Source: Mycolicibacterium sp. P9-22
Lineage (GTDB): Bacteria; Actinomycetota; Actinomycetes; Mycobacteriales; Mycobacteriaceae
Direction of reading: 5' to 3'
DNA: 64,000 nt
NCBI RefSeq assembly: GCF_008329585.1
Contig: NZ_NPKP01000001.1
Location: 868,001 to 932,000 of the forward strand
A program made the translations under genes and the position numbers. Of the stretch, positions 1-9,017 are shown piece after piece (position 1 is the first letter of the stretch; each line of letters begins with the position of its first letter). The notes under the pieces are model-generated. The model did not search any database. It worked only from the letters and a program-made list of their open reading frames with translations, and was not told the DNA's origin.

Positions 1-81
1 AGTGACCCACGCCACAACCATGGACGGCTCAAGTCCACCGGCACCACCGAAAACGTCGACGAAGGTTGGAGAGATAGAACC

Positions 82-1800
82 GTGGCAGACCAACGAGGTG
101 CGTATAGTTACGACGTCGTCGTCGTGGGTGCCGGTGCGGGGGGCATGTCCGCCGCCGTGGCGGCCGCCATTCGGGGTCTGTCGGTCCTGGTCGTCGAGAA
201 GACCGAGTTTTTCGGCGGCACCACCGCATACTCTTCGGGCGCCATCTGGATTCCCAACAACTCGCACATTCACCGGACGCGTGGTGGCGAGTCCTTCGAC
301 GCCGCGGAAAGTTATTTGCGTGCCACCGTGGGAGATACGGTGCCGGAGAACTTCCGTCGGGCCTTCCTCACCGAAGGGCCGCTGATGGTCGATGAATTCG
401 ACACGCGCACTCGCGCGGTGCGGTGGAGTTACGTTGATGGTTACCCGGACTACTACCCCGAAGCGCCTGGCGGCTCATTGAGGGGCCGCGCGCTGGAAGC
501 CGCTTTGGTCGACCCCCGCCAACTCGGCGCGGAGGCCGGGCGTCGGCGCAAGCCGACCGCGGTGCGCCGACCCAGGGGCGTCGTCCTGCGCACCTCCGAC
601 GTGCAGGGCCTGAACAACATGGCTCGTACCATGCGGGGCAAATTGACGTTGGCCCAGGTTGGCGCTCGCTACCTGGGCCACCGGCTTCGAGGTGCTCAGG
701 TCCTGGCGATGGGTCAAGCCATGGCCACCCGCTTACGACTAGCTTTGATGGAGTTCAATGTACCGGTCTGGTACTCGACCCCGTTGGTCGACCTGGTGGT
801 CGACCAAGATGAAGGACGGCCCGCGAAAGTGGTCGGCGTGCGAGTCTCCCGCGATGGACACGACGTCACCGTCACGGCGCGGCACGGTGTCATCCTCTCG
901 TCTGGCAGCTTCTCGCGGTCGCGCGAGATGCGTGAGAAGTATCTGACGGCTCCTACCTCGCCGGAGTGGAGCTTGGCGCACGCGGACGACACCGGAGACG
1001 CGATCACCATCGGTCTGCGCCACGGGGCCGCGCTCGACCTGATGGACAAGGTTTGGGGAATGCCATCGGTTCTGGTGCCTCAGCCCGACGGAACACGGCG
1101 GGCGGGAATGCTGATCGCCGAACGCCAACAAGCCGGCTCCATCATTGTCAACCAGAGCGGCGAGCGGTACACCAATGAGGCCGCCCCGTACGCGCAGTGC
1201 CGTAACGAGATGTACGCCAACAATGTCGACGGCGCCGAAACGATTCCGTCCTGGCTCATCTTCGACCATCGTTCGAAGAGACGATCGGTGATGCTCAATG
1301 TTCTTCCGCACCAGCGGTTCAGTCGCAAGTGGTTCGACAACGGCTTCATGAAGCGGGCAGACAGCATCCCAGAACTCGCGGCCCAGATGGGCGTTCCTCC
1401 GGCGCAGCTGACCCGGACCGTCGCGCGCTTCAACGAGTTCGCGCGCAACGGTGCCGACACCGACTTCGGTCGCGGCGACAGCGTCTACGACCGCTACTAC
1501 GGTGACCCGACACTGCCGAATCCAACCCTCGGAGAGTTGACCTCAGGGCCGTTCTACGCCGTGCAAGTGTGGCCAGCGGATCTGGGCACCAAGGGCGGCT
1601 TGAAGACCGACGAGTACGCACGCGTACTCGACGAGACTGGCACGCCGATTGAAGGCTTGTTCGCGACTGGCAACTGCTCGGCGTCGGTCATGGGAGACGT
1701 GTACCCGGGGCCCGGGGCGTCTTTGGGGCCGGCGATGGTGTTCGGCTACGTCGCGGCGAAGTTCGCGGCCCAACGGCCGGTCACGGTCACCTCTACCTAA
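82..1800 (+). CDS. KstD-like FAD-dependent dehydrogenase
   Basis: A 572-residue flavoprotein of the fumarate reductase / 3-ketosteroid delta1-dehydrogenase superfamily. Residues 10-28 form the N-terminal FAD Rossmann motif (VVVGAGAGG), followed near residue 43 by FFGGTTAYSSGA. Near the C-terminus YPGPGASLGPAMVFGY matches the second FAD contact and the Tyr-Gly pair conserved in KstD enzymes. Length is in the usual KstD range (510-570). The GTG start is chosen because GGAGAG lies 9 bases upstream, although the frame stays open to the window edge. Family knowledge points to 1,2-desaturation of a cyclic ketone; the actual substrate is not shown. It appears to head a + strand gene run with the VOC, Gfo/Idh and LLM genes. 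Confidence 0.85.
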   Translation: MADQRGAYSYDVVVVGAGAGGMSAAVAAAIRGLSVLVVEKTEFFGGTTAYSSGAIWIPNNSHIHRTRGGESFDAAESYLRATVGDTVPENFRRAFLTEGPLMVDEFDTRTRAVRWSYVDGYPDYYPEAPGGSLRGRALEAALVDPRQLGAEAGRRRKPTAVRRPRGVVLRTSDVQGLNNMARTMRGKLTLAQVGARYLGHRLRGAQVLAMGQAMATRLRLALMEFNVPVWYSTPLVDLVVDQDEGRPAKVVGVRVSRDGHDVTVTARHGVILSSGSFSRSREMREKYLTAPTSPEWSLAHADDTGDAITIGLRHGAALDLMDKVWGMPSVLVPQPDGTRRAGMLIAERQQAGSIIVNQSGERYTNEAAPYAQCRNEMYANNVDGAETIPSWLIFDHRSKRRSVMLNVLPHQRFSRKWFDNGFMKRADSIPELAAQMGVPPAQLTRTVARFNEFARNGADTDFGRGDSVYDRYYGDPTLPNPTLGELTSGPFYAVQVWPADLGTKGGLKTDEYARVLDETGTPIEGLFATGNCSASVMGDVYPGPGASLGPAMVFGYVAAKFAAQRPVTVTST

Positions 1801-1834
1801 CTGGCAAGGTTCATGATAACTGGCAAGGTTCATG
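1798..1834. repeat. Tandem 18-bp direct repeat at gene end
   Basis: TAACTGGCAAGGTTCATG occurs twice, at 1798-1815 and 1817-1834, separated by one base (19-bp period). The first copy contains the stop codon of the flavoprotein gene. It looks like a local slippage duplication. Confidence 0.8.
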
Positions 1835-1896
1835 GTCGCCGCGGCCGATCGGGCAGCGACGGTTTTTTTCGCAAAAATGATAGGAGCGCAGACGAA

Positions 1897-2463
1897 ATGA
1901 GCGATTTCGCATTACTGAGTGGGTCCCAGATCCGGCAGCTCGCATTCGTCGTGCCCGACGCCGAGAAGGCTGCGCGCCGACACAGTGAGATCCTTGGATC
2001 TGGACCGTTCTTCCTCGTCCCGCGCTACAAGGTCGTCGTGCACAGGCATCGGGGTCGGGAAAGCAGCCTTGACGTGACGTCGGCGTACGGGCAGTGGAGT
2101 GACGTGCAAGTCGAGTTCATCCAGATGCATGACGATGCACCCTCGGCATATCGGGACCTGTTCCCCGGTGGGGGACCGGGTATGCATCACGTTGCGGTGT
2201 TCTGCGACAGTCGTTCCGAGTCGGTTGCCCGTCTGGAGCAAGCCGGCTATCCGGAGGCGCTTTACGCGGAAACCGCTGCGGGGCGGGGTTATTCGATTAT
2301 CGACACCAGCAAGGATTTGGGTCACATGGTCGAACTCTACGAAGGTTCCATGGTGGCCGAGTTCTACCGCCAGGTCCGAGAGGCCTCAGAAGGCTTCGAC
2401 GGCAGTGATCCCGTGCGCACCTTCGACTTCGCTTCGGCCTACCAGGATCGCGCTACTAACTAG
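1897..2463 (+). CDS. VOC (glyoxalase/bleomycin-resistance fold) protein
   Basis: A 188-residue vicinal-oxygen-chelate protein, apparently with two beta-alpha-beta modules as in methylmalonyl-CoA epimerase-type proteins. The second module carries GPGMHHVAVFCD and the C-terminal GHMVELYEG, positions that usually supply a His and a Glu metal ligand. The first module has Gln (IRQLAFVV) where His is common, so the metal site may differ. The ATG is preceded by TAGGAG with about 10 bases spacing; an in-frame upstream start lacks a ribosome site and was not used. Function is likely an isomerase, lyase or dioxygenase on a pathway intermediate; unknown in detail. Confidence 0.8.
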   Translation: MSDFALLSGSQIRQLAFVVPDAEKAARRHSEILGSGPFFLVPRYKVVVHRHRGRESSLDVTSAYGQWSDVQVEFIQMHDDAPSAYRDLFPGGGPGMHHVAVFCDSRSESVARLEQAGYPEALYAETAAGRGYSIIDTSKDLGHMVELYEGSMVAEFYRQVREASEGFDGSDPVRTFDFASAYQDRATN

Positions 2464-2507
2464 TGGCGCCAAGCAGCAACGCAACTCACCAGAAGGGCGA
2501 TACGACG

Positions 2508-3641
2508 ATGACTACGGCCAGTGGGGAACGCGACATCGGGATCGTCATCGTCGGTACCGGATGGGGCGCATTGACTCACGTCCCGGCACTTCAACGGGGT
2601 GGCTTCGACATCAAGGCGATGGTGGGTACCGATGCAGCCCGGACGCGCCAGCGCGCCACTGCCAGCGGTATCAACACGTCGTCGACGGACCTCGACGAAG
2701 CCCTGGCCCTACCCGGCGTCGAGGCTGTCGTGATCGCCACCCCGCCCGCAACCCATGCCGAGTTGGTTCTGACGGCCCTGCGACACGGCAAGCACGTGCT
2801 GTGCGAGAAGCCATTTAGCACCGGCATCGATGACGCTCGTACCATGGTGACCGCAGCGGAACAGGCAGGTGTCGTGCATGCAGTCGGCCACGAGATGCGA
2901 TGGGTCCCTCAGCAGGCGGCGATGACGGCGGCGATCCAGGCCGGCCGGATCGGTACCCCCACCTTCGCAACCTATCTCAAGGTGAACGGCGTCCTCGCCG
3001 GTAGCGACGCGACCGTGCCAGACTGGTTCGGCCGGCGCAGTGAGTTCGGTGGTTGGCTGAATGCCGAGTTGCAGCACGTCATCGACGAAGTGCGGACGTC
3101 GTTGGGGGAGTTCGTGTCCGTCACGGCGCTCGAGACGTCCGCGACCATCCATGATTGGGACGCATCGGAAAGCTTCGCTGTCCAGTTCGAACTAGCAGGT
3201 GGTGTCGTGGGTGTCATCCAGAGCTCGGTAGGGACGTTCGGACCTCCGGTGTCGCTCACTCGGATCTCCGGAACGGAGGGCACCGTTTGGATAAGCCCGG
3301 AGAACGACGTCATGTTGGCCGGGAAGAACGGAGCAACCGAGCGGCTGCCGGTCGATTCCGCCTCTTCCATGCCCCACGGTGGTCCGATCGAAGCACCGGC
3401 GGAGGTGCACGGCGACACGACGTTGTCGCGGTCGCTGGCCCGCGCCACCGCGCGCTTCGCGGAGCCGACCCGGCGCCTCTACAAGGCATTTCGCGCCAGT
3501 ATCCTGAGTGATGACGGTGACGTCGGCGACCCCGCGCTCCCCACCTTCCGTGACGGCCTCGCGAACACCGCCGTGCACGAGGCCGTGCGTCGTTCCATCG
3601 GTACTGGCGCCACCTGCGCCGTGGCAGAAGTCCTCGCCTGA
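2508..3641 (+). CDS. Gfo/Idh/MocA family oxidoreductase
   Basis: A 377-residue NAD(P)-dependent oxidoreductase. The N-terminal Rossmann fold starts at GIVIVGTGWG (about residues 8-17), and the family EKP signature appears as CEKPFSTG near residue 102. The C-terminal half has the expected alpha/beta substrate-binding domain length. GAAGGG sits 10 bases before the chosen ATG; an upstream GTG 15 codons earlier is less likely. The gene lies between the VOC and LLM genes on the same strand with short gaps, so it is probably co-transcribed. The family oxidises or reduces sugar-like and cyclic polyol or ketone substrates; no substrate can be read from the sequence. Confidence 0.85.
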   Translation: MTTASGERDIGIVIVGTGWGALTHVPALQRGGFDIKAMVGTDAARTRQRATASGINTSSTDLDEALALPGVEAVVIATPPATHAELVLTALRHGKHVLCEKPFSTGIDDARTMVTAAEQAGVVHAVGHEMRWVPQQAAMTAAIQAGRIGTPTFATYLKVNGVLAGSDATVPDWFGRRSEFGGWLNAELQHVIDEVRTSLGEFVSVTALETSATIHDWDASESFAVQFELAGGVVGVIQSSVGTFGPPVSLTRISGTEGTVWISPENDVMLAGKNGATERLPVDSASSMPHGGPIEAPAEVHGDTTLSRSLARATARFAEPTRRLYKAFRASILSDDGDVGDPALPTFRDGLANTAVHEAVRRSIGTGATCAVAEVLA

Positions 3642-3648
3642 GGTGACC

Positions 3649-4725
3649 GTGAGCGACTACCGCTGCGGTGACGGTTCTGCGCGGTCGCCACGTTTCGGAC
3701 TCTGGTACCACCTGCGCAACCCACAGCGATGGAATCAACCGCCCGAGCTTTTGTACCGTCGTTCCCTCGAACAGGCCGCTTGGGCGGAACAGATCGGCTT
3801 CGAGTCGATCTGGGCGAGCGAGCACCACTTTGATGCCGACGGATACCTGTCGTCGCCGCTGACGTTCCTCGCCGCCGTTGCCAGCCGAACCTCGCGGGTG
3901 CGTATGGGAACCAACTTGGTGATCGCGGCCCTGCACCATCCGTTGCGACTGGCGGAGGACACCGCCGCCCTCGCCATCCTCTCCGACGGGCGATTCGACC
4001 TAGGTGTGGCGGCGGGCTACCGAGAACAGGATTTCGCTGCCTTCGACCGCCGGCTGTCGCATCGGCCGAGTCTGCTCGATGAGGCGGTAGGCATTCTGCG
4101 CAACGCCTGGGCGGGCACGTCGGTGGCGTCCGCCGGCCGGCACTTCACGTTGCCCGACGTGCGCGTGACTCCCATCGCGACTCGGCCGCCACGACTACTG
4201 ATCGGCGGGGCGGCCACACCAGCGGTGGAACGAGCGGCCGGGTTGGCAGACGGGTACCTACCCCCCGCCAAACCGCTGGCGCCGTTGTCTTATTACATCG
4301 ATCCGTATCTGGACGCGGTGCAACGACAGGGCGGAGATCCAGCCGCGGCCACCGTCATGTGCGGCATGCCGGCTATCGTCGCCGAAGATCCGGAACGTAC
4401 GCTCGCTCAGGTCGGCGAGCATCTCCTTTACCAGGTCAACACCTACATTGCTACCGGAACCTACGGGTCCGGCCGGGTCCTCGAGACACCGCACGACGTC
4501 GTCACCGCCGGGTATGTACGACTCTGGGACGCGGACAACGCCATTGGCGAACTGTCGTCGTTACTTCGCGACTATCCCCAGGTCAAGGATGTTCACTGGT
4601 GGGCGCAATTACCTGGCGAATCGGTGGATAGTGGTAGCGAACGGGTCGCATATATCGCCGACAAGGTCCTGCCTGCGCTTCGTGGAATTGGGGACTCGTA
4701 CGCCGATCCCAAGCTCGAATTGTAG
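3649..4725 (+). CDS. LLM-class flavin-dependent oxidoreductase
   Basis: A 358-residue bacterial-luciferase-like protein. N-terminal features typical of the family are FGLWYHLRN, the WASEHHFD segment near residue 60 and a glycine-rich stretch (LGVAAGYREQDF). The family uses reduced FMN or F420 for monooxygenation or hydride transfer in a TIM barrel. The start is uncertain between GTG at 3643 and 3649; 3649 is used because GAGG precedes it closely. It is spaced 7 bases from the preceding oxidoreductase and is the last gene before a 237-base promoter region. A catabolic monooxygenase or an F420-dependent reductase are both possible. Confidence 0.83.
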   Translation: MSDYRCGDGSARSPRFGLWYHLRNPQRWNQPPELLYRRSLEQAAWAEQIGFESIWASEHHFDADGYLSSPLTFLAAVASRTSRVRMGTNLVIAALHHPLRLAEDTAALAILSDGRFDLGVAAGYREQDFAAFDRRLSHRPSLLDEAVGILRNAWAGTSVASAGRHFTLPDVRVTPIATRPPRLLIGGAATPAVERAAGLADGYLPPAKPLAPLSYYIDPYLDAVQRQGGDPAAATVMCGMPAIVAEDPERTLAQVGEHLLYQVNTYIATGTYGSGRVLETPHDVVTAGYVRLWDADNAIGELSSLLRDYPQVKDVHWWAQLPGESVDSGSERVAYIADKVLPALRGIGDSYADPKLEL

Positions 4726-4962
4726 CGTTCTACACCCAAGTGCATGCAATAACTGCAGCGATCCTGCAGGCGAACCATCATTTCTGCTGCTAGATGCGTC
4801 TATCAAACGGGACACCATCGATTGACACCCTTCCAGTATGTGAATAAAGTGTGCATAATCACATGCAGGGATCTTGCCGCAGCCCGCAAACAGCCACGAC
4901 GCGCTACTGACGGCGCCGCAATCCCAGCGGAACCGTGTGACACAACCCCAAAGGAGAATCGG
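4726..4962. other. Promoter-bearing intergenic region
   Basis: This gap holds a TGCATGCA palindrome at 4741-4748, a TTGACA promoter with an overlapping inverted repeat (listed separately), and an AAAGGAG ribosome site at 4950-4956 for the monooxygenase gene. No coding sequence is apparent. Confidence 0.6.
4822..4868 (+). promoter_or_regulatory. Promoter with TGTG-N6-CACATGCAG operator
   Basis: TTGACA (4822-4827), 17-bp spacer and TAAAGT (4845-4850) form a sigma-A-like promoter. Directly over and after the -10 lies TGTGCATAATCACATGCAG (4850-4868), with TGTG/CACA arms around six bases. A wider ATGTGA-N15-TCACAT inverted pair spans 4838-4864. Nearly the same element recurs at 7953-7971 in front of the paralogous module, so it is likely a repressor site. 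Confidence 0.6.
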
Positions 4963-6396
4963 ATGAATTCCACTCACGTCAGTCACACCGCGGCGGGTAC
5001 AGCTGTCGTGATCGGTGGCAGCATCGCTGGATGTGCCGCCGCGGCAGCTCTGCACCGGAAGTTCGAACGCGTCGTCGTCGTCGACCGTGACGAGCTCCCG
5101 CTGGATCCGGCGCCGCGCAAGGGCGCCCCTCACGCCCACCAGTACCACGCGCTGAACCTCGCTGGCCGGATGGCGCTCGAAGATCTGTTTCCGGGACTGA
5201 CCGACCAGGCACTTGCCGACGGAGTGCCGCAGATGGATCCTACGCAGGACATGCTCTACTGCTCGAAGGCTGGATTCTGGGGCCGCCAAGCGTCGTCGAT
5301 GCGCAGTCTGCTGCCGACCCGCCTTTACTTGGAGTGGTTGGTGCGCAACCGGACCCGGAAGATTCCGAACGTCGAGTTCATTGAGCGGACCACGGCGACC
5401 GGATTGCGCGCCAGCAATGGGGAGATCGTCGGCGTGGACCTCCGAGGACTGGACACCGCGGCCACCCGCAGCCTTGACGCCGGGTTGGTCGTCGATGCCA
5501 GTGGGCGATCATCGGTCGCGCCGGAATGGCTGGAAGCCTTGGGCTACCCCACACCTGTCGAGCACACCGTGAATGCCAAGTGGGGCTACGCCACGACCTA
5601 CGTCCGGCCGGGCCCACAGTGGTCACCGCCCTTCGAAGCGCTCTACATCGGGCCCACCCTGACCGGTGACGGTCTGCATGCGACCCGCGGGGCGGCCATG
5701 TGGGCGCAGGAGAACGGCCTGTGGGTTCTCACTGCGCAGGGTTGCGCTGGTGACTACCCCCCGGCGCAGGAAAGCGAGTTTCGCGACTTTCTGGGTAGCT
5801 TCGGCAGGACGGAGTTCCTCCAGTTGTTCGACAGCGCCGAGCTGGTGCGACCCATCATCGCGTGGCGAAACACGACCAATCGTTTGCGCGACTATGCCGG
5901 CCTCCCTTCGCGGCCTGAACGATTCGTTGTGCTCGGCGATGCGACGGCGGCATTCAACCCCGTATACGGGCAGGGCATGGCGGTATCAGCGGTCGGAGCA
6001 CGGCTGATGGGTTCGATGTTGGAAGAGTGGCCGGTGACTCCTACCTCGGGTCTGACCGGATTTGCCGAGCAGTATCAGAAGCGGTTGAATGCCGAGGTCA
6101 TTCAGGGCTGCTGGGACTTCTCGGTCGGATCGGACTTCAACGTGCCGGGCGTCGAGATCGACGGCGCGCCAAAGGAAGCCAGCGAGAAGCCCGCTGAGCA
6201 GGAGTTCGTCGATCGTGTCATCGCCCTGGCGACAGAGGACGACGACGTCCACCTCAAGCTGATGGAGATGATGCAGATGATGCGCGGTCCGGAATGGATG
6301 GCTGCCGATGATCTACGCGCCAAGGTCGAGGCGGATTGGGACCGGTTGGGCCACCTGACCCGAACAAACGAGCCGCTCGTAACGTGTCATCAGTGA
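4963..6396 (+). CDS. FAD-dependent monooxygenase (paralogue 1)
   Basis: A 477-residue flavoprotein related to group A/E FAD monooxygenases (squalene-epoxidase / geranylgeranyl-reductase-like). Visible motifs are the dinucleotide-binding VVIGGSIAGC near residue 15, VVDASGRSS near 172, and the FAD ribityl-binding FVVLGDATAAFNPVYGQG near 325. A strong AAAGGAG lies 6 bases before the ATG. Its closest relative in the window is the gene at 9018, similar along the full length. With the epoxide hydrolase downstream of that paralogue, epoxidation of an alkene is a reasonable inference, but hydroxylation or reduction is not excluded. Confidence 0.85.
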   Translation: MNSTHVSHTAAGTAVVIGGSIAGCAAAAALHRKFERVVVVDRDELPLDPAPRKGAPHAHQYHALNLAGRMALEDLFPGLTDQALADGVPQMDPTQDMLYCSKAGFWGRQASSMRSLLPTRLYLEWLVRNRTRKIPNVEFIERTTATGLRASNGEIVGVDLRGLDTAATRSLDAGLVVDASGRSSVAPEWLEALGYPTPVEHTVNAKWGYATTYVRPGPQWSPPFEALYIGPTLTGDGLHATRGAAMWAQENGLWVLTAQGCAGDYPPAQESEFRDFLGSFGRTEFLQLFDSAELVRPIIAWRNTTNRLRDYAGLPSRPERFVVLGDATAAFNPVYGQGMAVSAVGARLMGSMLEEWPVTPTSGLTGFAEQYQKRLNAEVIQGCWDFSVGSDFNVPGVEIDGAPKEASEKPAEQEFVDRVIALATEDDDVHLKLMEMMQMMRGPEWMAADDLRAKVEADWDRLGHLTRTNEPLVTCHQ

Positions 6397-7733
6397 AACG
6401 TCAGGCCGATGCAGTCCCCGTGACCTCCGACCTGGTCGCCGACGTCAGCCGGATCAAGCTCTATCGCAAGATCGGTAGGCGGATACTCCCGATCCTGTTC
6501 GTCGGACTCGTGGTCGCCTACCTCGACCGCCTCAACATCAGCTACGCGAAGACGCAGATGCAGGCCGACTTCGCGATGAGCGACGCCGTGTACGGCCTCG
6601 GTGCGGGCATCTTCTTCCTTGGCTACATGTTGTTCGAAGTGCCGAGCAATCTCATACTCGTCAGAGTCGGTGCCCGGATGTGGTTGTTTCGCATCATGTT
6701 TAGTTGGGGCGTCATCTCCGCGCTGATGATGTTCGTCGAGAACGCATGGCACTTTTATGTGATGCGATTCCTGCTCGGAGTAGCCGAAGCCGGCTTCATT
6801 CCCGGTGTGTTGCTGTACTTGACCGGCTGGTTCCCGGCCGAGTGGCGCGCACGCACGACGGCGAAGTTCCTCGCCGGTACCGTTCTTGCGGGAATCCTGG
6901 GCGGTCCGATCGCCGCGGCAATCCTAGGACCCACTGACGGGCTGGCCGGTCTGCATGGCTGGCAGTGGCTTTTCCTCATCGAAGGTCTTGCGGCCGTTGT
7001 GTTGTCGTTCGTGCTCCTCGCGTCTCTGCAGTCATCCCCTGACCGAGTGGCATGGCTGACCGAGGTGGAGAAGGAGGCGGTCCGTAGTGATCTGAGGGCC
7101 GAGGGCAGTCAAACCTCGACCCACGCCCACGTCCTGGTCGCAGTTCGTGATCCTCGCACCGTTCATCTCGTGGCGCTGTTTTTCTTCAGCGTGTTCTCCG
7201 TGGGCGGCGTGAGCTTCTGGGCGCCACAGGTCATCGCGCAGTCAGGTGTCGCCAGCCCGACCGGAGTGGTCCTACTCTCGGCTGTTCCCTACACGGTGGC
7301 CATCGGCATTCAACTGTGGATTGCACGCTCGTCTGATCGTCGCGGCGATCGCAAATGGCACATCGTGGGCGCCAGCGTGCTCGGTAGTTGCGGCTGGGCC
7401 TTGACGTTGCTGGGGTCGAATATCGTAACGGCACTGGCCGGCCTCTCCATGGCCCTCACCGGAGCGGTGGCCGCCACATTGGTGTTGACGATTCCTCCGT
7501 CCTACCTCCACGGAGCCGCCGTGGCAGGCGGCCTTGCCCTCATTCATGCCATGGGCAATCTCGGGACCTTCGCCAGCCCCTACGCCGTCGGTGTCCTCTC
7601 AACTGCCACCGGCACCTTGACGGTTGCCCTGGCGGTGCTGGCCGCGAGTCCGCTGCTGTGCGCGCTGCTCGCACTCTTCCTACCGCCGTCATTGGCAAGG
7701 GTTCCGCGTACGGCGGCCGGGCATCTCGCGTAG
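6393..7733 (+). CDS. MFS transporter, anion:cation symporter type
   Basis: A protein of about 446 residues with around 12 hydrophobic segments. The first loop carries YLDRLNISYA and the second helix region FLGYMLFEVPSN, hallmarks of the ACS branch of the major facilitator superfamily that includes phthalate and hexuronate permeases. The GTG start overlaps the stop of the monooxygenase as GTGA, so the two are translationally coupled; an upstream GTG nine bases earlier is possible. It probably imports a polar, often anionic, aromatic or sugar-acid-like growth substrate, or exports a product. It sits at the inner membrane. Confidence 0.85.
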   Translation: MKRQADAVPVTSDLVADVSRIKLYRKIGRRILPILFVGLVVAYLDRLNISYAKTQMQADFAMSDAVYGLGAGIFFLGYMLFEVPSNLILVRVGARMWLFRIMFSWGVISALMMFVENAWHFYVMRFLLGVAEAGFIPGVLLYLTGWFPAEWRARTTAKFLAGTVLAGILGGPIAAAILGPTDGLAGLHGWQWLFLIEGLAAVVLSFVLLASLQSSPDRVAWLTEVEKEAVRSDLRAEGSQTSTHAHVLVAVRDPRTVHLVALFFFSVFSVGGVSFWAPQVIAQSGVASPTGVVLLSAVPYTVAIGIQLWIARSSDRRGDRKWHIVGASVLGSCGWALTLLGSNIVTALAGLSMALTGAVAATLVLTIPPSYLHGAAVAGGLALIHAMGNLGTFASPYAVGVLSTATGTLTVALAVLAASPLLCALLALFLPPSLARVPRTAAGHLA

Positions 7734-7880
7734 CCCCTGTGCGGTAGACCGATTCCAGGCGTGACTAACCACATCCCCGATGGTGGATTGCGACGAATCG
7801 TCAGGATGTTCTAACGCAACGGAATGCGAATGTATGCAAAAGATCTTCCATTGTGGCGGTCGAACCTATGTCTAGATCCG

Positions 7881-7904
7881 AAAATGCCAGTTCAGAGGCA
7901 TTTT
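7881..7904. terminator. Perfect inverted repeat, possible terminator
   Basis: AAAATGCC (7881-7888) and GGCATTTT (7897-7904) are perfect complements around an 8-base loop, ending in a short T run on the + strand. It lies about 150 bases after the MFS stop. A weak terminator or a protein-binding site are both possible. Confidence 0.35.
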
Positions 7905-7926
7905 ACGCCGCAGAGGCTTGGCGACA

Positions 7927-7971
7927 TTGACAACGCTGCGGTGCGGAGATAGTGTGCAAAGTCACATGCAG
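7927..7971 (+). promoter_or_regulatory. Promoter with second TGTG-N6-CACATGCAG operator
   Basis: TTGACA (7927-7932), 17-bp spacer, TAGTGT (7950-7955), then TGTGCAAAGTCACATGCAG at 7953-7971. The TGTG/CACA arms and the CATGCAG tail match the element at 4850-4868, with the same internal spacing and similar placement on the -10. It should drive the SDR/monooxygenase/epoxide-hydrolase run. Confidence 0.6.
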
Positions 7972-8122
7972 TAATTGCTGCAGCAGCACGTCTCAGTCGT
8001 CAATCGGCCGAGCAGGCTAATGCAGAGTGTGCTGGTTGGGTTGAACGCAGATCGGCGGGTTGCGCCGATTCGTAGCCGGATGGCAAAAGTCCGGTGGCGC
8101 CGAGAAAGTGAAGGTGGTTTCC

Positions 8123-8956
8123 ATGTCAGGTCGGCTCGAGGGTCAAGTCGCATTCATCACCGGTGCCGCGCGCGGCCAAGGGCGGGCACACGCGGTCCGC
8201 CTCGCGGAAGAGGGTGCCGACATCATTGCCGTCGATATCTGTGCACCGGTGGAAACCGTCGGGTATCCCATGTCCTCCGCGGACGATCTCGCCGAGACGG
8301 TCGCCTTGGTCGAGAAGTTCGGTGGCCGCGCCGTTGCCTTTGAGACCGATGTCCGCGATTTCGATGCGCTCACAGCAGATTTGAAACAAGGAGTGGCTGA
8401 ACTCGGCCGCCTCGACATCGTCGTCGCCAACGCCGGCATCTTGACGATGGGGGCCGCGCACGAGCAGTCCGAGGAACAGTGGAGCACGATGCTGGACGTC
8501 AATCTGACCGGTGTGTGGCACACCGTCAAGGCGGCCATCCCGATCCTGATCGACCAGGGCACCGGCGGTTCGATGATCCTCACGAGTTCGCTCATGGGCC
8601 TCAAGGGCGGCTCGTGGGCGATCAGTTACGCGGCGGCCAAGTTCGGCGTCGTGGGAATCACCAAATCGCTCGCCATCGAGTTGGCCCCCCACCGCATCCG
8701 GGTCAACACCGTGCACCCGACCAACGTGCACACGCCGATGCTCGACAACGACTTCATCATCAGGACGCTCGCGCCGGATGTGACGGATCCGACCTGGGCG
8801 GACACCAGCGAGTTTCTCAGTTCGATGAATGCATGGCCACTACCGACCATCGAAGCGCAGGACGTCTCCAACGCCGTGCTCTTCCTCGCCTCCGAGGAAT
8901 CGCGATTCGTCACGGGCATCAGTCTGCCCATCGACTTGGGCGCTACCGCCAAGTAG
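8123..8956 (+). CDS. Mycofactocin-coupled SDR family oxidoreductase
   Basis: A 277-residue short-chain dehydrogenase of the subfamily that keeps NAD tightly bound and passes electrons to mycofactocin. The N-terminus GRLEGQVAFITGAARGQGRAH is close to the subfamily signature, followed by a VDICAP segment and an insertion before the second strand. VVANAGI and the catalytic set Ser in TSSLMG, Tyr and Lys in YAAAK are intact, as is the subfamily stretch HPTNVHTPML. The ATG is used because the conserved sequence begins just after it; upstream in-frame codons have no homology. It likely oxidises an alcohol made by the neighbouring oxygenase or hydrolase. Confidence 0.88.
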   Translation: MSGRLEGQVAFITGAARGQGRAHAVRLAEEGADIIAVDICAPVETVGYPMSSADDLAETVALVEKFGGRAVAFETDVRDFDALTADLKQGVAELGRLDIVVANAGILTMGAAHEQSEEQWSTMLDVNLTGVWHTVKAAIPILIDQGTGGSMILTSSLMGLKGGSWAISYAAAKFGVVGITKSLAIELAPHRIRVNTVHPTNVHTPMLDNDFIIRTLAPDVTDPTWADTSEFLSSMNAWPLPTIEAQDVSNAVLFLASEESRFVTGISLPIDLGATAK

Positions 8957-9017
8957 GCGGCCCTGTACGTCGGCAACCCTGCGCCTCCATCCGACCTAGG
9001 AAGGAACACCGGACATC

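Larger units (their letters stand above)
7734..8122. other. 389-bp intergenic region with promoter
   Basis: No gene is seen. It holds an inverted repeat at 7881-7904, the promoter/operator at 7927-7971, and a leader of about 160 bases before the SDR gene. Confidence 0.6.

Noticed and set aside
2871..2884. GTGCATGCAGT inside the Gfo/Idh gene
   Set aside because: A GCATGC hexamer within coding sequence, without promoter elements; expected by chance in 64 kb.
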